Assembly (NCBI GenBank): GCA_963383645.1
Contig: OY726576.1
Coordinates: forward strand, 17,307,131 to 17,371,130
Reading direction: 5' to 3'
DNA from: Muscardinus avellanarius
Lineage: Eukaryota > Chordata > Mammalia > Rodentia > Gliridae
DNA: 64,000 bases
Positions 21,321 to 33,299 of this stretch are shown here, in pieces. A program made the position numbers and the translations under genes. Each line of letters begins with the position of its first letter. The first letter of the stretch is position 1. The notes under the pieces were generated by a model. It searched no databases. It was not told the DNA's origin and saw only the letters and a list, made by a program, of their open reading frames with translations.

Positions 21321-22839
21321 GTTTGCAAAGGGTCACAAGAGCCCTCCCCATCCCAAAGGCCCTCCATTGAACTTTCAAAGGAACTGGACCACTGTTCTCC
21401 TTGGCTGACTCCACCGTCACAGCAGCTGGGCATCCCATCACTCTGCCTAGCCTGAGGGCCCCCTGCACAGCGAGGCTAGAATCCAGCAAATCCTCCCAGG
21501 TCACCTTTCCTGTTAATCAGAGCTTTTTATCAGGGCAGATTCCAGCATGCTAGAGAGAAGATGAAGTGATGTGTCTTGGCCCTTCAGGATAAAAGAAATG
21601 ACCAAGAGCTTGTGAGTCAGGGTGCTGTCCATCTCCTGGGCCGGGGGAGCTGCTGAGATCACATTGTCCATAGCATCACAAATGTTGAGCTCTTTCAAAA
21701 GCCAGCGGCAAGGCCCTGGGCAGCGCTCTGCGGTGGGGAACGTCAGCTACGGCGAGAGTCAGCACAAGAGAGTGAAAGGCGGGACAAATAAAGGAGACAT
21801 TGCCGGCCCCCCGGCAGCTTGACGTTGAAGCTGGACGACAGGGCAGCTGCAGTGTCCAGACCAGCTGTCCTTCAGCTCAGCACATGGATGGGGAGCCAGA
21901 TACAGCTCCACCTGCTGGGACTTTATCAGGTCTTCTGTGCTGTGTTTGCACAGAATGGGTGGATAACTCTGCATCCTGGCCTAAGAAATAGGACATGAGT
22001 ATCTGTCCTGGGTGCAGGATGGAGAGAGAGTACTTGCTGGGTAGAGAGAGAGAAAGAAAGAGGGGGCCGACTTCCCAGCTCTGTTACAATAGTCAGATTC
22101 AATGTTGGCGAAGCCCAGATACTTGTCAGGGGCACTCCCTTCTTAGTTTCCTGCAGAGTGAAAATATCACTGACTCTGAAGAAAAAAAAAAAAAAACTCT
22201 TAACCTGAGAAGCAAAACTTTCTGATCCACTGGTTTCTCCCTGGAACAGGTTTGGTGTGAAGCATGCCTATTAAGATTTTCTCTTCCCTCTCCAGTGGCC
22301 AACTGAGAGTTCGTTTTCCAGACTCTGCACTCACACCATTTGGAGCTAACGAAAAGAGTCAGATAGCAGAACGTCTAGCAACGCAAAAGGAATCATTGAG
22401 CTTCCTCTCCTGAAGGGCTCCTGTGGCTGCCAGCTCTTCAGTTTGCCTTCCCGTTTGGGTAGCAGCCATCTGGGCGATACAATTAAACCAATACGTACAT
22501 TTAAAGTAGATTCGCTTCTCTCTAGACCTCTTACTCGCATGGCGACTTCCTCATAGCGTCGTCCCTTTAGCGCTCAGCCCAAGCTTCCTCATCTTTGTGT
22601 ATGAAGTCGGTTGTTGGAGGGTAGGCGGGTTGGTTTTAATTACGGTTACTTAAAACTATTCACCTAGGTAAAGACCTAGACTTGGGGTATCGATGATCAC
22701 AGTGTGTTGAGCCTGGTCCTTCTGCAGTAATTTCGTGACGCCTTCCCAAACACGCTCAGTGCGGCACTGGTCCTGGTAAGCTACCTGTCCCTTTAGTGCT
22801 TCTCAGGTGCCTGGTGACTTCTGTACCAGCACTTTTAAT
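21321..22839. other. Intronic DNA, nothing recognised
   Basis: Long repeat-poor stretch with an A14 tract near 22181-22195. No exon passes frame plus splice-site inspection. Confidence 0.5.
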
Positions 22840-22960
22840 ATTTCCATGTGCGCATAGATTCCTGAGGATACAGTTCAAATGCAGGTTCTGACTCGGAAGG
22901 TCTGGGATAGGACCTGAGATTCTGCACTTTGAACCGGCTTCTGGGTGATGCCACTACAGC
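22840..22960 (+). repeat. MER5A-type DNA transposon fossil
   Basis: 'aaatgcaggttctgactcggaaggtctggg' then 'gagattctgcactttgaac' and 'tgggtgatgcc' follow the MER5A consensus order. Confidence 0.6.
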
Positions 22961-23623
22961 CATCCCCTGGACAGACGAGGCTGCAGGGCAGACCCAGTCC
23001 TCGACTCTTCCAGTTTCCCCATAACCCCGTGCTCCACCTGCTCTTCTTCAGAGACTCTCCTCTCAGCTGGTCTCTTTGGGGAAGATCTCCCCTGAGGCAC
23101 TGTAATGTCCAGGAATTCCAGCTCTCCCCACTGCCAAGGCAGACCTGCCACTCCCCGCAGACCAGGCCCACCACACATCAAAAGGACTTTGAGCTTCCTC
23201 CTTGGGCCAGCAGCAGACGTGATGCGGGGGATGAAGAATTTGGAAAGTCGTCACCAGGGAACTCCCAGGCACTTGGTGGAATCAAGGCCCCAGATGTGCC
23301 CGGTGGCTCTCCAGCAGCACCAGGAGTCTCCAGGAAACCAGGAGCAGACAGAGTGGAAGCGGTCAGAGGGGCTCGGCGCAGGATGGAGTGGAGTGGGGCT
23401 CTGAGAAGATGCATCAACGGGAAGACGACCCTAGTAAACACGGTCTCTTCAGAATAGAGAGCACAGAGCCATGAAGAGAGAACCTGCCAAGAGCCAAAGC
23501 CTACACAGCTTAAGGGCATGCAGGGGGGAAACTGAGGAAATGAGGCTAGGTAATGTGCAGGGTTTCTCTTGATGAGCCACACTTAAAGACAATTCTCTGC
23601 CATCAAACTATGCCATCATCATG
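22961..23623. other. Intronic DNA, nothing recognised
   Basis: GC-rich. Long overlapping frames on both strands (up to 170 aa) carry no domain and have no exon flanks. Confidence 0.5.
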
Positions 23624-23843
23624 CCTTTTTTTTTCTTCTTCTCTTGCGATACTGGGGATGGAACCCCAGGGCATTCTATCTCCAAGCTATACTCCCAGCC
23701 CTATTTTTTATTCTTTATTTTGAACCAGGGTCTCACTGAGTTTCAAAGGACCTCACTAAGTAGCTGAGGCTGTCCACAAACCACGATCCTCCTGTCTCAG
23801 CCTCCCGAATGCTGAGATTACAATCGTGTGCCACCGCACTTGG
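23624..23843 (-). repeat. Dimeric SINE, nearly full length
   Basis: Poly-T, ID half, linker 'tattttttattctttattttgaac', B1 half ending 'tgccaccgcacttgg'. Belongs to the 'CCAGCCCTATTTTTTATT' subfamily. Confidence 0.92.
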
Positions 23844-24467
23844 GTTCATCGAACACTTTTGAAGGATGGGTTTCTGATCAAAAGGAGCTGGAAAATGAAA
23901 AGCCTGCTTCTGGAAGCATGGTCCAGCACATCTTCAGTCTCATTCTCAGAGTCTGTGTGCACTCTTGAGAGGGTCATTGGAAGCGTGCCCTGCTGTGGGC
24001 TCAAATGGGGATAGTGTCTGGAACTGAACCCAACATTCCAGCCGTGCTGAAGAATTTTCCAACCCTGGAGCACACAGATGAGTTCAGATGAGTTCGGGGG
24101 TAAGCGTCTTTGGTATGGTTTGGATTTTTAAGCATGAAATGCTACCGAATGCAGTGACTTGAAGTCAGAGTCCTTAGCGGAGCGAGAGAAGTGGATTCCT
24201 GTTGGGAGCCACATGCCATATGCTTTGGATAGCTCGCCCGGGAGGCTTGGAAGACCTACTGCTACATGACCATGTTGCTTTGTCTATTTATTTTGATGGT
24301 GGTGAGTCTCAGGCCATCAGACCATTCTCAAAATGAGCGGTTCTTGGCACTTTGGGACTTTGTGTGCTGATTGCCAGCACCCAGCATGCTTTGCTCTGAA
24401 GCAAGAGCCATGGAATAGCTCATCAAGCCTGTGGCTATTTTTTTTTCCAATGGCTTAAGTTTTCAGT
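23844..24467. other. Intronic DNA, nothing recognised
   Basis: No repeat or coding signature seen. Confidence 0.5.
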
Positions 24468-24742
24468 AGCTTTAGATTCATATTTATTTATTTGTTTGTT
24501 TATTTATTCATTCATTCATTCATTTCTTTGTGTATCTGATACTGAGGATTGAACACAGGGTCATCCTACCTCTGTCTTATACTCCCCACCCTATTTTAAT
24601 TTTTATGTTGAAACGGGTCTCATTAAGTCTCTGAAGGCCTCATTAAGTTGCTGAGGCTGATCTTGAACCCACAATTCTCCTGTCTCAGTCTCCTATGTAC
24701 TGGGATTATAGGTATAGACCACCACACCCTGCAGCTTTAGAT
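24468..24742 (-). repeat. Dimeric SINE, old copy, with (TTTA)/(TTCA) tail and TSD
   Basis: AGCTTTAGAT at 24468-24477 and 24733-24742 brackets the element. Its tail (complement) has expanded into TTTA, TTTG and TTCA tetramers. Confidence 0.88.
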
Positions 24743-24779
24743 GTTAAATTAATATTTATTAGAGGTTCATAAAGGCCTC

Positions 24780-24990
24780 TAGAATTGTGCTGTCCAGAGT
24801 GATAACCTCTAGCCGCATATAGCCACTTACATTCAAATTAATTAAAGTTTAGTTAAATTTAAAATTCAGGTGCTCAGTCATGGCAGTTGCCAATCAAATG
24901 CCCAATAGCGCCACGTGGTTAATGGATACTACTTCGGACAGCAGAGTTATGGGCCATTTCCATCCTCACAGAAAGTTTTGTTGGGCAACT
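24780..24990. repeat. Palindromic MER-type DNA transposon fossil
   Basis: The pattern 'gtgctgtccagagtgataacctctagccgcatatagcc' with 'caaattaattaaagtttagttaaattt' and a closing 'cagcagagttatgggccatttccat' is that of a widespread mammalian hAT-type MITE. A second copy lies at 55490-55890. Confidence 0.5.
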
Positions 24991-25654
24991 TCTAGACCTA
25001 AACCATACACATTTTCTTGGAAGCCTTTCCATGGGTGGGTGGAAAACGAGCCTGTCTGGATGAGAACCAAATGTCTAGGGAACGCGAGTAACTTATGCTA
25101 CAGTGCATCCCCGGAAGAAAGACCACAGCTATAGAACCCCGGGGAGCCGGGCCACCTGCCCACACGCGCACACACCTGCTGGCAGGCACATTTGAGCCAG
25201 TGGAGAGGGCCTTGAGAAGGGCTGCTTTATTCTGCACAAAGCCTCTTTTCCTGAACTTGCTTGATAACTCCTCCTCTTGTCAGGCGCCAGGGCACAGCCT
25301 CCCTCAAAAGCCCCGAGGCCTCCAGAAACTTTCTCAGGTCTCATTTTCACTTACTTTTCTTTGAGAACTTACTTTCTTGGATTTGGTACCTCTAAGCTCT
25401 TGTTTTGAAGGATTATTATTTATCTTTCTGCCTAGTCTTTTCTCTCTGGTGTATCTGGCAGGCTCTGCTTGGTTTTATCTTGCCTTAACTAGTGAAGATT
25501 AATTCTCCAACATCTTCTAGTAACAGCTTGGCAGGCAAGAATCCTCCAACATATGATCCTAGAAACTAGGTCTAAAATAGTTCACGAGACATTAACTCAT
25601 CTGGAAAGGTGTTTCAGAAATATTGGCCCTGTTGAAATAAAGCAGTATGCATGC
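24991..25654. other. Intronic DNA, nothing recognised
   Basis: No repeat, RNA or exon signal. Confidence 0.5.
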
Positions 25655-26745
25655 ATCAGCTACTGCTGCATAACAAGCATCTCTTAAATCTCAATTATGC
25701 ACAACAATAAGCACTTATATCTCATATGTCTTTCATTGTGTGGCCATAAGGAATTGGCAGAAGCTGTTCAGGAGACTGTGTTCTCATGGTAATGGCAGAA
25801 ATACAAGAGGGCAAGTGAAGTATGTCGGGTTTTGTCATGCTTGGCTCAGAGCTGCTGGGCCACCACTTCTGTGTTAATCCCATGGCCCAAAATATCAGAA
25901 AGCCATGTCAAAAATTATGGCACTAGAAGGTACATTTTGTCTCTTTTTCTTTTGTGGGACCAAGGATTGAATCCAGGAGTGCTCTGCCCCGAGCTACACT
26001 CCCAGACCATTTTATCTTTTTACCTTGAAACAGGGTCTCACTAAGTTGACAAGGGTCTCTTCAAGCTGCTGAAGAGTCTGGCTAAACTGCCAAGGCTAGC
26101 CTTAAACTTGCAATCCCCCTGTTTTAAGCCTTCCGAGTACTAGGATTATAGGTGTACAGCACCATGCCCTTCTGCATCCTGTATTTTATAAGAAGAATTA
26201 CCAAGTTACCTGGAACATGATGTGAATTCAAAGTTGAATAAAAAATAGCATCCAACGATTCAGCCTGACACACTGTATTAAACAATTTATCCAAATCTTG
26301 GAAAAAGAAAATGACAACCTGTCAACTATCCTATAGCTCACATTCATGGAATTCTGACGCCGCAAATGAGCTCTGGGTCATATCATTTATCTATTGCTAT
26401 GAAACAAACTCTATCCCAAGGTTTCATGACTTTAAACTAACAACCACTTTATATAGTTCATAATTTGTGGGTCAATAATCTGTTACTCTCGGGAGGATGG
26501 TGCCTTTGGTCTGGGACGCTCCTGGCTAAGTGTTACTTAAATGTGTCAAGAAGTAAGGTCCTGCCTCACTCTCTCCAGTGGGCCAGCTTCACTCGGTGGT
26601 GAGAAAGTTCCTAGCAGGAGAGTGGACACTCAAGGCCTCTTAAGACCAAGGCTTGAACCTGTCATCTGCCGCTTCCGATGCATCAAACCAAGCCACATCT
26701 GAGGGAAGAGACGAATTTAACCCAGTCTAGCAGATGAATCCAACA
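25655..26745. repeat. Two pieces of one ancient repeat family around a SINE
   Basis: 'gctactgctgcataacaagcatctcttaaatc...' (25655 on) and 'atctattgctatgaaacaaactctatcccaagg...' (26385 on) share the layout of an old mammalian repeat with 'tgctgcataacaaac', 'gtgggtca' and 'caagg.ct.ttaagacc.aggcttg' blocks. I cannot assign the family name with confidence. 25940-26170 is a separate SINE. Confidence 0.4.
25940..26170 (-). repeat. Dimeric SINE, old copy
   Basis: ID half 'gggaccaaggattgaatccagg', linker, and a B1 half with a local duplication ('gtctcttcaagctgctgaagagtctggctaaactgcc'), ending 'gcaccatgccc'. Confidence 0.82.
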
Positions 26746-27340
26746 TATTCTACAACTGGAAATAACAAAAAGCTTAGTCCCCATTGAAAATTTACTACAC
26801 AGAAGCAACCTGAGTAGTGAAAAATATAAGCACAGGTAGCATTCAGAGAAGAAGCCTTTGTGGGTGACTCCCTGTGAAGTGGGGCTTTATGCCCCATCTT
26901 GCTTGATAAGCAATACTAAAATATGCTGACATTCTATATTATGATGGCAGCCAGCTGTTATCAACCAGACTTTACCCAGCAATTCACTGGCTAAAACTGA
27001 ACTTATTAGGAAAGCTCCATGTATATGCATCCTGGCTGTTAGCACCTGTTAGGTCTTCTCAAAGGCGTGGAGCTGCGGCTGCTGCTGCTGCTGAGAACGC
27101 TGTCAGTAACAGCTGCAGCACAAACACCAAGCCCAAGTTCCCTTGGTTTAAGGCTTTATGGGGGTCAAAGAGGCAAAAGACAAGCATAGATTGTGTCATT
27201 TCCCAGTAACAGTTGGCCACCAATGAATATACTTAGTAGTTCCTGAAAACATGTCTTTTCCACACAGTACCAGTTTTCCATTTCATCCTACTGAGACTTT
27301 TAATACAACTCTTTTACTTTAAGCATATTTATCTATTTAT
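26746..27340. other. Intronic DNA; short (CTG)5
   Basis: Apart from CGGCTGCTGCTGCTGCTG near 27076-27092, nothing is recognised. Confidence 0.5.
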
Positions 27341-27511
27341 GGTGCTTGGGACTGAACCCAGCCCTTTTAATTTATTTTTTTTAATCTTGAAATAGGGTCT
27401 TACTGAGCTGCTGAGGGTCTGGATAAGTTGGTGAGGATGGCTGCAAACCTGACAGCCTACTGTCTCAGCCTCCCAAGTACTGGGATTCAGCGTGCACCGC
27501 CATGCCCGGCT
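27341..27511 (-). repeat. SINE with deleted ID half
   Basis: 'ggtgcttgggactgaacccagccc' lacks the 'gcattctacctctgagctaca' block, then linker and B1 half ending 'catgcccggct'. Confidence 0.85.
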
Positions 27512-28912
27512 CAAGCACATTTAATCTATTCATCTACTTCACATTTCTCATTGATTGTCCTTTTCTCCTTCACTAAATTCTACTTTCCTTAAGGGTTCAT
27601 TCGCTCCTTCCTCTTCAGTTTAGTATACCTACCTGATCATGGCTTTGCGGGGTATCTGTGACTTGATTCTCATAACAACTGTTTCATTGTAATTTTATTT
27701 GGATTTGGGAGACATTAATTTTTCAACTGATACTAATCACTAAGTCAAATTTAAAAATCCATAAAAATTCAGAGGGAAAGAAAACGGCATGCTAGTCTGC
27801 AGAGTAAGACTTGAAATTATCTTGCTGATTCAGGACAGCCCAGAGGGAGATGTACTATTAGGTCCAGGCTATTACTGAGAAAGCCAAGACACGGAACAGA
27901 GAGGTGAAGAAGAGTGAAGGAGACCACGAACAGTCTTCATGTCAGTTTTTATGGCAGAAAAGGCGTGACATAGGTAACAAATAGAGGAAAGCAGATATTC
28001 CCTTAATTTCCTCAAAACATCTACTTTTGTACTTCATTTATAGTATATAACTCAAAAAAATGGACGTTGAATTGAACAGGATCGAATCCATCTTTAGGGT
28101 AACTGCTTGACTTATTTCAAGAATAAGTGGACATCATTAAGTCCTGTCCTTTGGGTCCTAAGTAGGATGTCTTGGCGAAACATAGATGATAAGCATAGGT
28201 CATTACGTCTTCCTCACCAATCTTCTTTCTGTAATGCCAGCACTCTGTCTGTACATCGACCTGAACATTTATATGTTCACTCCATCCCACGAGCATCTTC
28301 AGCCCACCAAGCACCAGAAATAAGGATGAGCGGTAGGAAGAATAATGAGTTTCTGTAGTTTCCGTAGCCTCTGTTTCCGGTTCTGCTGAGAGAGTTTGCA
28401 GTATTTCAGTTACTAGAACAGGTCTGCTTGGTCATCCCCCCCTTCCCTTCAGTGTGAATTTGCACTATCATGTAGATCCAGCTGAATGTTGTAAAAATAT
28501 CCCATAGGAAGTGTGGGAAGAGATACTAGACAAGACCTCGGATATTGCCCACTCCTAATTAAAGACTCCTCCTACATGGGTATACAAACTCCTCATAGGA
28601 AATGCCTGGCATACTGGGGAGCCACAGGGCATCCAGGGGTTAAGCACGGTAGAGACCGTCAGACTTCCCTGTCATCTGTAGCACTGGAGTGAGCCGTGCC
28701 AGGGAGCCACCTGAGAGCCACAAGCACCTAGGAAAGCTTAACTCCTGGAGGAGGGGGGATCCGTTCTGTTCAAGGATGTGCCTGCTGCCAGGATACAGGC
28801 ATTTATGTTCTAAGCCCTCATAGATCACACATAAGCCATTCTTCCCGCTTACCATCTCCCCCATTTTTGACATGCACAAATAATATTATTCCACTCTGTC
28901 TAACTTTTCTTT
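27512..28912. other. Intronic DNA, nothing recognised
   Basis: AT-rich, repeat-poor. Confidence 0.5.
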
Positions 28913-29152
28913 TTCTGGATTCTCCCACGATCATTGTAGTATCATCATGCAAGATTTGGAGTTGTGCGAGCAAGAGAAAAGTCCTTTTAAATAGCTTCAG
29001 CGTTCATTAGCCTAACACAATTCTTGACGGTCTTCTGGATTTTCCCACTGCCCTTAGCATCAACATGCAACATTTTGAGTTTCGCGAGAAAGACAAAAAT
29101 CCTTTCACTAGTTTCAGCACTCATTAGCCCAACACCGTTCCTGACCATTCTG
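28913..29152. repeat. Tandem duplication, 120-bp unit, two diverged copies
   Basis: Unit 1 (28913-29032) and unit 2 (29033-29152) both start TTCTGGATT and share 'catgcaa.attt.gagtt', 'ttcattagcc' / 'ctcattagcc' and 'aacac..ttc.tgac'. I judge them roughly 75% identical by eye. The sequence fits no repeat I recognise. The minus frame repeats a related peptide motif but there is no evidence it is translated. Confidence 0.85.
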
Positions 29153-30099
29153 TATGTAGGAACCCCAAGGCCACTTAACACATGGAGGCACCCTGACTCT
29201 TGAGTTTACTTGGCGGAGGGTAAAGGGTGTAGAAAAAGGCACAGAATGAAAACGAGTAGATATCCTTGGGGGCAGGGGAGTGACGATAAAGTGGGTGAGA
29301 GACACGCTGACAAAGCTAAGAGGGAAAGATTGAGCCACGCCCGGACAGTTGTTCCAAATGTTCCACTGTAGTCGTCGGCAGAGAAAGAACCCTCAGAAGG
29401 TCTGCCCTGGTTCAGTGTTCGAGTGATTTGTGAAATATTTTGCTGTCACATCCATTGAACAAGTATAAATACTTTTTATGATAGGTGACAAGGATCTCAT
29501 AAGGAGATTTTATTAGCACAGGTAGAAGCTAATTTGAAAGAACTCAAAAGAAAATTTCAATCAGCTGCCAATTAAAGGAAATACTCTCAACCTGACAAAA
29601 TGAGAATGCGTACATCACTGCCCAGGGGCTGGGGTGGGGGTGGGGGGGTAGTATCAGAACCACAGCAGCAAGATGGAGGGAGAAGCCAGGTCCTCTGCCT
29701 CCCGCAGGACGCCAGCCTAACAACAGATGGCCTTCCTGAGAACCTCAGAAGTCAGCTGGCAGGAAGTAGCACCCAGGTGGGCTCAAGGCCCAGAAGAGGC
29801 ACACTGGGGGAGGTAAGAAGCCCACTGCTTGTGAGCACCATATCCCATCCCACTGCCCCCGGAGCCTCCTGCAACAGGGAGGACCGTGTAATTCACGGCT
29901 CCTCCCTGAGGAGGGAGAGAGGAGAGTTGAACATACTCAGTGGCTGGTTTTTGGAGGTGCTGCCCAAGGCACTGGCTTCCATCTGGCCTGGCTCAGAGCA
30001 CTGAGGGAAAAGACAGCGGCACACTTCGGGTGCCCGGGGGCCACCCATGCAAAGTGACCCCTTGAGGTGCTATGGTATCAGAGTATGGTATTACAGACA
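29153..30099. other. Intronic DNA with a G-quadruplex motif
   Basis: No repeat family or exon recognised. 29625-29648 holds four G runs of 4-7 separated by 1-2 bases on the transcribed strand. Confidence 0.55.
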
Positions 30100-30116
30100 G
30101 ACACCAGAGGGCGCCC
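30100..30116 (+). promoter_or_regulatory. CTCF-like motif
   Basis: CACCAGAGGGCGCCCCT fits the CTCF core with the common A variant, in the same + orientation as those at 1976 and 58503. Confidence 0.45.
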
Positions 30117-30205
30117 CTGAGTCGAGAGAGGCAAAAGTCCTGCCAGGAGGTGTAGTTTTCCTGTATGAAGATAGATAGTCCATAAACACTGAAGGAAGTG
30201 GCTGT

Positions 30206-30380
30206 AGCTGGGCACGCTCGTAATCCCAGTGTTTGGGAGACTGAGCAGGAGGATCACAGATTCTAGCCCAGACACAGCAACTTAGCAAGGCCTTCGGCAA
30301 CCTAGCAATGCCCTGTTTCAAAATAAAAATAAGAAAGGGTTGAAGGTGTAGCTTGAAGTTCCATTCCCAATACCAAAAAA
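30206..30380 (+). repeat. Dimeric SINE, old copy
   Basis: B1 half 'agctgggcacgctcgtaatccc', linker, degenerate ID half, short A tail. AAGTGGCT occurs just before and after (possible TSD). Confidence 0.82.
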
Positions 30381-30394
30381 GTGGCTATTTTGTC

Positions 30395-31480
30395 AAGTGA
30401 CCAAATCTCAACAAAATAAGATATAAAAAATAAAGGAAAACATGGGCCCAACGAAAGGAACAAAATTAATCTTATAAGTGGAACTGAAGAAATAGAGAAA
30501 TCTGAATTACCTAATTAAAAGGATTTTAAAATAGCCATCATAAAGGTGCTCGTTGAACTGAAAGAGAAAAAGAGCAACTCAATGAAATGATGATTAACAA
30601 AATGAGATTATCAACAAGACAAAATTTTTAAAAAGAAAAATCGAGAGCCGGGCGTGGTGGCACACACTTGTCATCCCAGTACTTGGGAGGCTGAGACAGG
30701 AGGATCCCAGGTTCTCATCCAGCCTCAGCTACTTAATGAGGCCCTCTGCAAATTAGTGAGAACAGGTTTCAAAATAAAGAATAAAAAATTGGAATGGGGA
30801 TGTAGCTCAGAGGTGGAATGACCTGGGTTCAATCGCCAACACTACCAAAAAGAGGAGGAGGAGGAGGAGGAGGAGGAGGAGGAGGAGGAGGAGGAGGAGG
30901 AGCTGCCAAAAAAATTCAAGAGTTGAAGAATATAACTGAAGGAAATGGACATATAAATTGGAGAAGCTCAAAGAATTCAAACACGATTAACCGCAAGAGA
31001 TTTATCCCAAGACACATCATAATCAAACTGTCGAAAGACAAAGCAAATCATCTTTAATACAGCAAGAAAAAAAATATTATGTACAATGGAGGACCCATAA
31101 TGTTAGTAATGGATTTCTTAGCAAAACCTTTCAGGCCTACAAGAAGTGAGATGAGATGTACAAAGTGCTAAAAAAAAAAAAAATTCTAACCAAGAATTTA
31201 TGCAGCAAGGCTGTTCTGCAAAAATGAAGAAGTGAAGTTATTTCCAGATAAGCAAGGCTGAGAAAGTTTATCACCATTACACCTGCCCGACAAGAAATGC
31301 TAAAGGGAATCCTTCAAGCTCAAGCAGAAAGATGCTAAGAAGCGAGAGGAAAGTCTACAAAAATATGAAATCCTCGGCAAGGATGGATTCCTGCCCTCCA
31401 CAGTGTCGGCGTACATCACTGAATTCTGGTATACGTTTAAAAGACATAAGCGTGGAAGCTAAATATAAATTATTGTTAAG
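30395..31480 (+). mobile_element. HAL1/ancient L1 fragment, interrupted by a SINE
   Basis: 'gagcaactcaatgaaatgatg', 'caagacacatcataatcaaactg', 'caagaatttatgcagcaaggctgttc' and 'cctgcccgacaagaaatgctaaagg' follow the order of HAL1/old L1 ORF1-type sequence. The SINE at 30647 splits it. Many stops; inactive. Confidence 0.65.
30647..30902 (+). repeat. Dimeric SINE with (GGA)n-expanded tail
   Basis: A near-consensus SINE ends 'actaccaaaaag', then AGG repeats to 30902 (about 17 units). The poly-Gly open frame across this is a repeat artefact. Confidence 0.92.
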
Positions 31481-32076
31481 TAGAGAAAAATAGTTTCATA
31501 GGCTCCTAGGACAAGAGGGGCCTGTGGAAAGCCACCTTGGTTTATATTCTCCTCCCCAGAGGTTCTGTTGCGTGCAGTAAAATTATCGAGCTTGGCATGG
31601 GGGAGTCAGTAAGAGGCCAAAGAATTAGAAAAATAGAAAATAAAATTAAGACAGCTTGTGCCTTTGACGGTTTCTGATTGATAGTATTATTAGTAACAGG
31701 AACTGATTCAACAAGAAGAAGCCGACAACATATCCGTGCTGCTATCCCTCCGTGCTCGACTTGAATAACCTAATTGAGAATGTGTGGCGCCGATGCCAGG
31801 ATTCTCAGGTCACCTGCCACTTTCACTGGACAGGTGATTCCGATTTGGGAAAGAGGTTCTGATGGTGGAAATAAAGGACAAGTGAAGGTCAGGGAGACCA
31901 CTTGCGAAAGAAAAGGTTCCAAATCCTAGTCCTCCAATGGGAATCCCAGACCACGCAACACTCTCCCCAGGTATTTTCGGCTTGACGGGTGCTCTCGTCC
32001 ATTGACTCGCCTGTCTATAACTCATTTTCTTTCTTAATTTCACTGTCATACCTATCACATAAGCCAAATTCCACTC
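31481..32076. other. Intronic DNA, nothing recognised
   Basis: No repeat, RNA or exon signal. Confidence 0.5.
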
Positions 32077-32097
32077 AACCAAAAGGATTTGTATGCG

Positions 32098-32145
<48 letters not shown>

Positions 32146-32359
32146 CGGGTATGGAACCCAGGGGCATCCTACCTCTGACCTACACCCCTAGTCCTATTTT
32201 TTACTCTTTTGTTATTTTTTGAAACAGGGTCTCACTGAGTTGCGAAGGGCTCGCTAAGTAGCTGAGGCTGCCCACGAACCGTGATCCTCCCGCCTCAGCC
32301 TCCCGAATGCTGGGATGACAAGCGTGCGCCACCACGCCCTGGCTAAACCAAAAGGATTT
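32077..32359 (-). repeat. Dimeric SINE with 14-bp TSD and (GT)n-expanded tail
   Basis: AACCAAAAGGATTT at 32077-32090 and 32346-32359. Between the left TSD and the ID half is a (GT)n tract (32099-32142), so the microsatellite grew from the SINE's own tail. The body is 32143-32345. Confidence 0.93.
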
Positions 32360-32469
32360 TGAAAGCATCAAATTGGGCCACAGCCCTAGGTGCTATGAAT
32401 CAAATTCTGAGAAGATGCCACATTTTCAAAACAAAACCAGTGATGGTGAATATAATGGGAAATTAAGAA

Positions 32470-32601
32470 ATTGGGAAGACCAACTTGGTCAGACCCTGCT
32501 TCCAACGTTTTGAAAAGGTCTGTAAGTGTAGCTTGGAGGTAGAATGTCCCTAGGTTTAATCCACAGCATGTATAAAATAAATAATAAATAAATAAATAAA
32601 G
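32470..32601 (+). repeat. 5'-truncated SINE (ID half) with (AAAT)n tail
   Basis: 'gtcagaccctgcttccaacgttttgaaaagg' then an ID half ('gtgtagcttggaggtagaatgtcc') and an AAAT tetramer tail. Confidence 0.75.
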
Positions 32602-32685
32602 TAAATGAAGAATTAAATTCATTGAAACACGCAGAGAAAAGTCCTTTAGATGGTGCCTGCCATTCATAAATTTTCAATAGAATAT

Positions 32686-32750
<65 letters not shown>

Positions 32751-32751
32751 C
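32686..32751 (+). repeat. (TGC)22 trinucleotide repeat (CTG/CAG class)
   Basis: 22 triplets on the transcribed strand: TGC4, TGT, TGC8, TGT, TGC8. It reads as CUG in the pre-mRNA. Polyserine in the - frame is an artefact. Confidence 0.97.
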
Positions 32752-33299
32752 GATTGTTTTTAAAGAAAGTTGCCCAACGCCCCCTCCCACCCCTGTCTGT
32801 ATCTGCTATAAAAGCGTTTCCATGATTACAAGAGGGGGAAGAAGCTCCCTGTGCCTGGCACTTCCTTTCACGTTTCCTGCTGAGTGCTCGTTTTTGTAGG
32901 CATGACCATGCCTCAGCGCTGAGACGTTGCGAGGCACAGGGGAGCGTTATCAATCTTTTGCTCCGTGGTCCTATTTATCTGCTGGTTAAAGGGAGGCTGC
33001 CTGTCTCTTTGGAATGCTTCTTATCAAGGTAGTCCTGAGTCAACTTTTTTGGTTCAGCAACCCTGGCTTTGATTTTCACAGACCACTTTTGATATCGGTA
33101 ACTGTTCCCTCTCACTCCTGGGAGCCGGAGTTTTATCTTTCAGAGAATAACAGAGAGTGTCTCATTTATGAGTTTTGGTTGCTCAGCTGGTACCAGAAAT
33201 TCTGCCAGGGAAAATCTAGTTCCTTAAAGGAAGAAACAAATAGCTTTAAAATATTAAAAAATATAACTAAAACTGAAAAAAAATAAACCACCCATTCTA
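32752..33299. other. Intronic DNA, nothing recognised
   Basis: No repeat, RNA or exon signal. Confidence 0.5.

Noticed and set aside
22945..23457. 170-codon + frame as a candidate exon or gene
   Set aside because: No domain, no consistent splice sites, and equally long frames on the opposite strand.
30818..31057. Frame with a long poly-glycine run
   Set aside because: The (GGA)n SINE tail read in frame, continuing into a decayed HAL1-like element.
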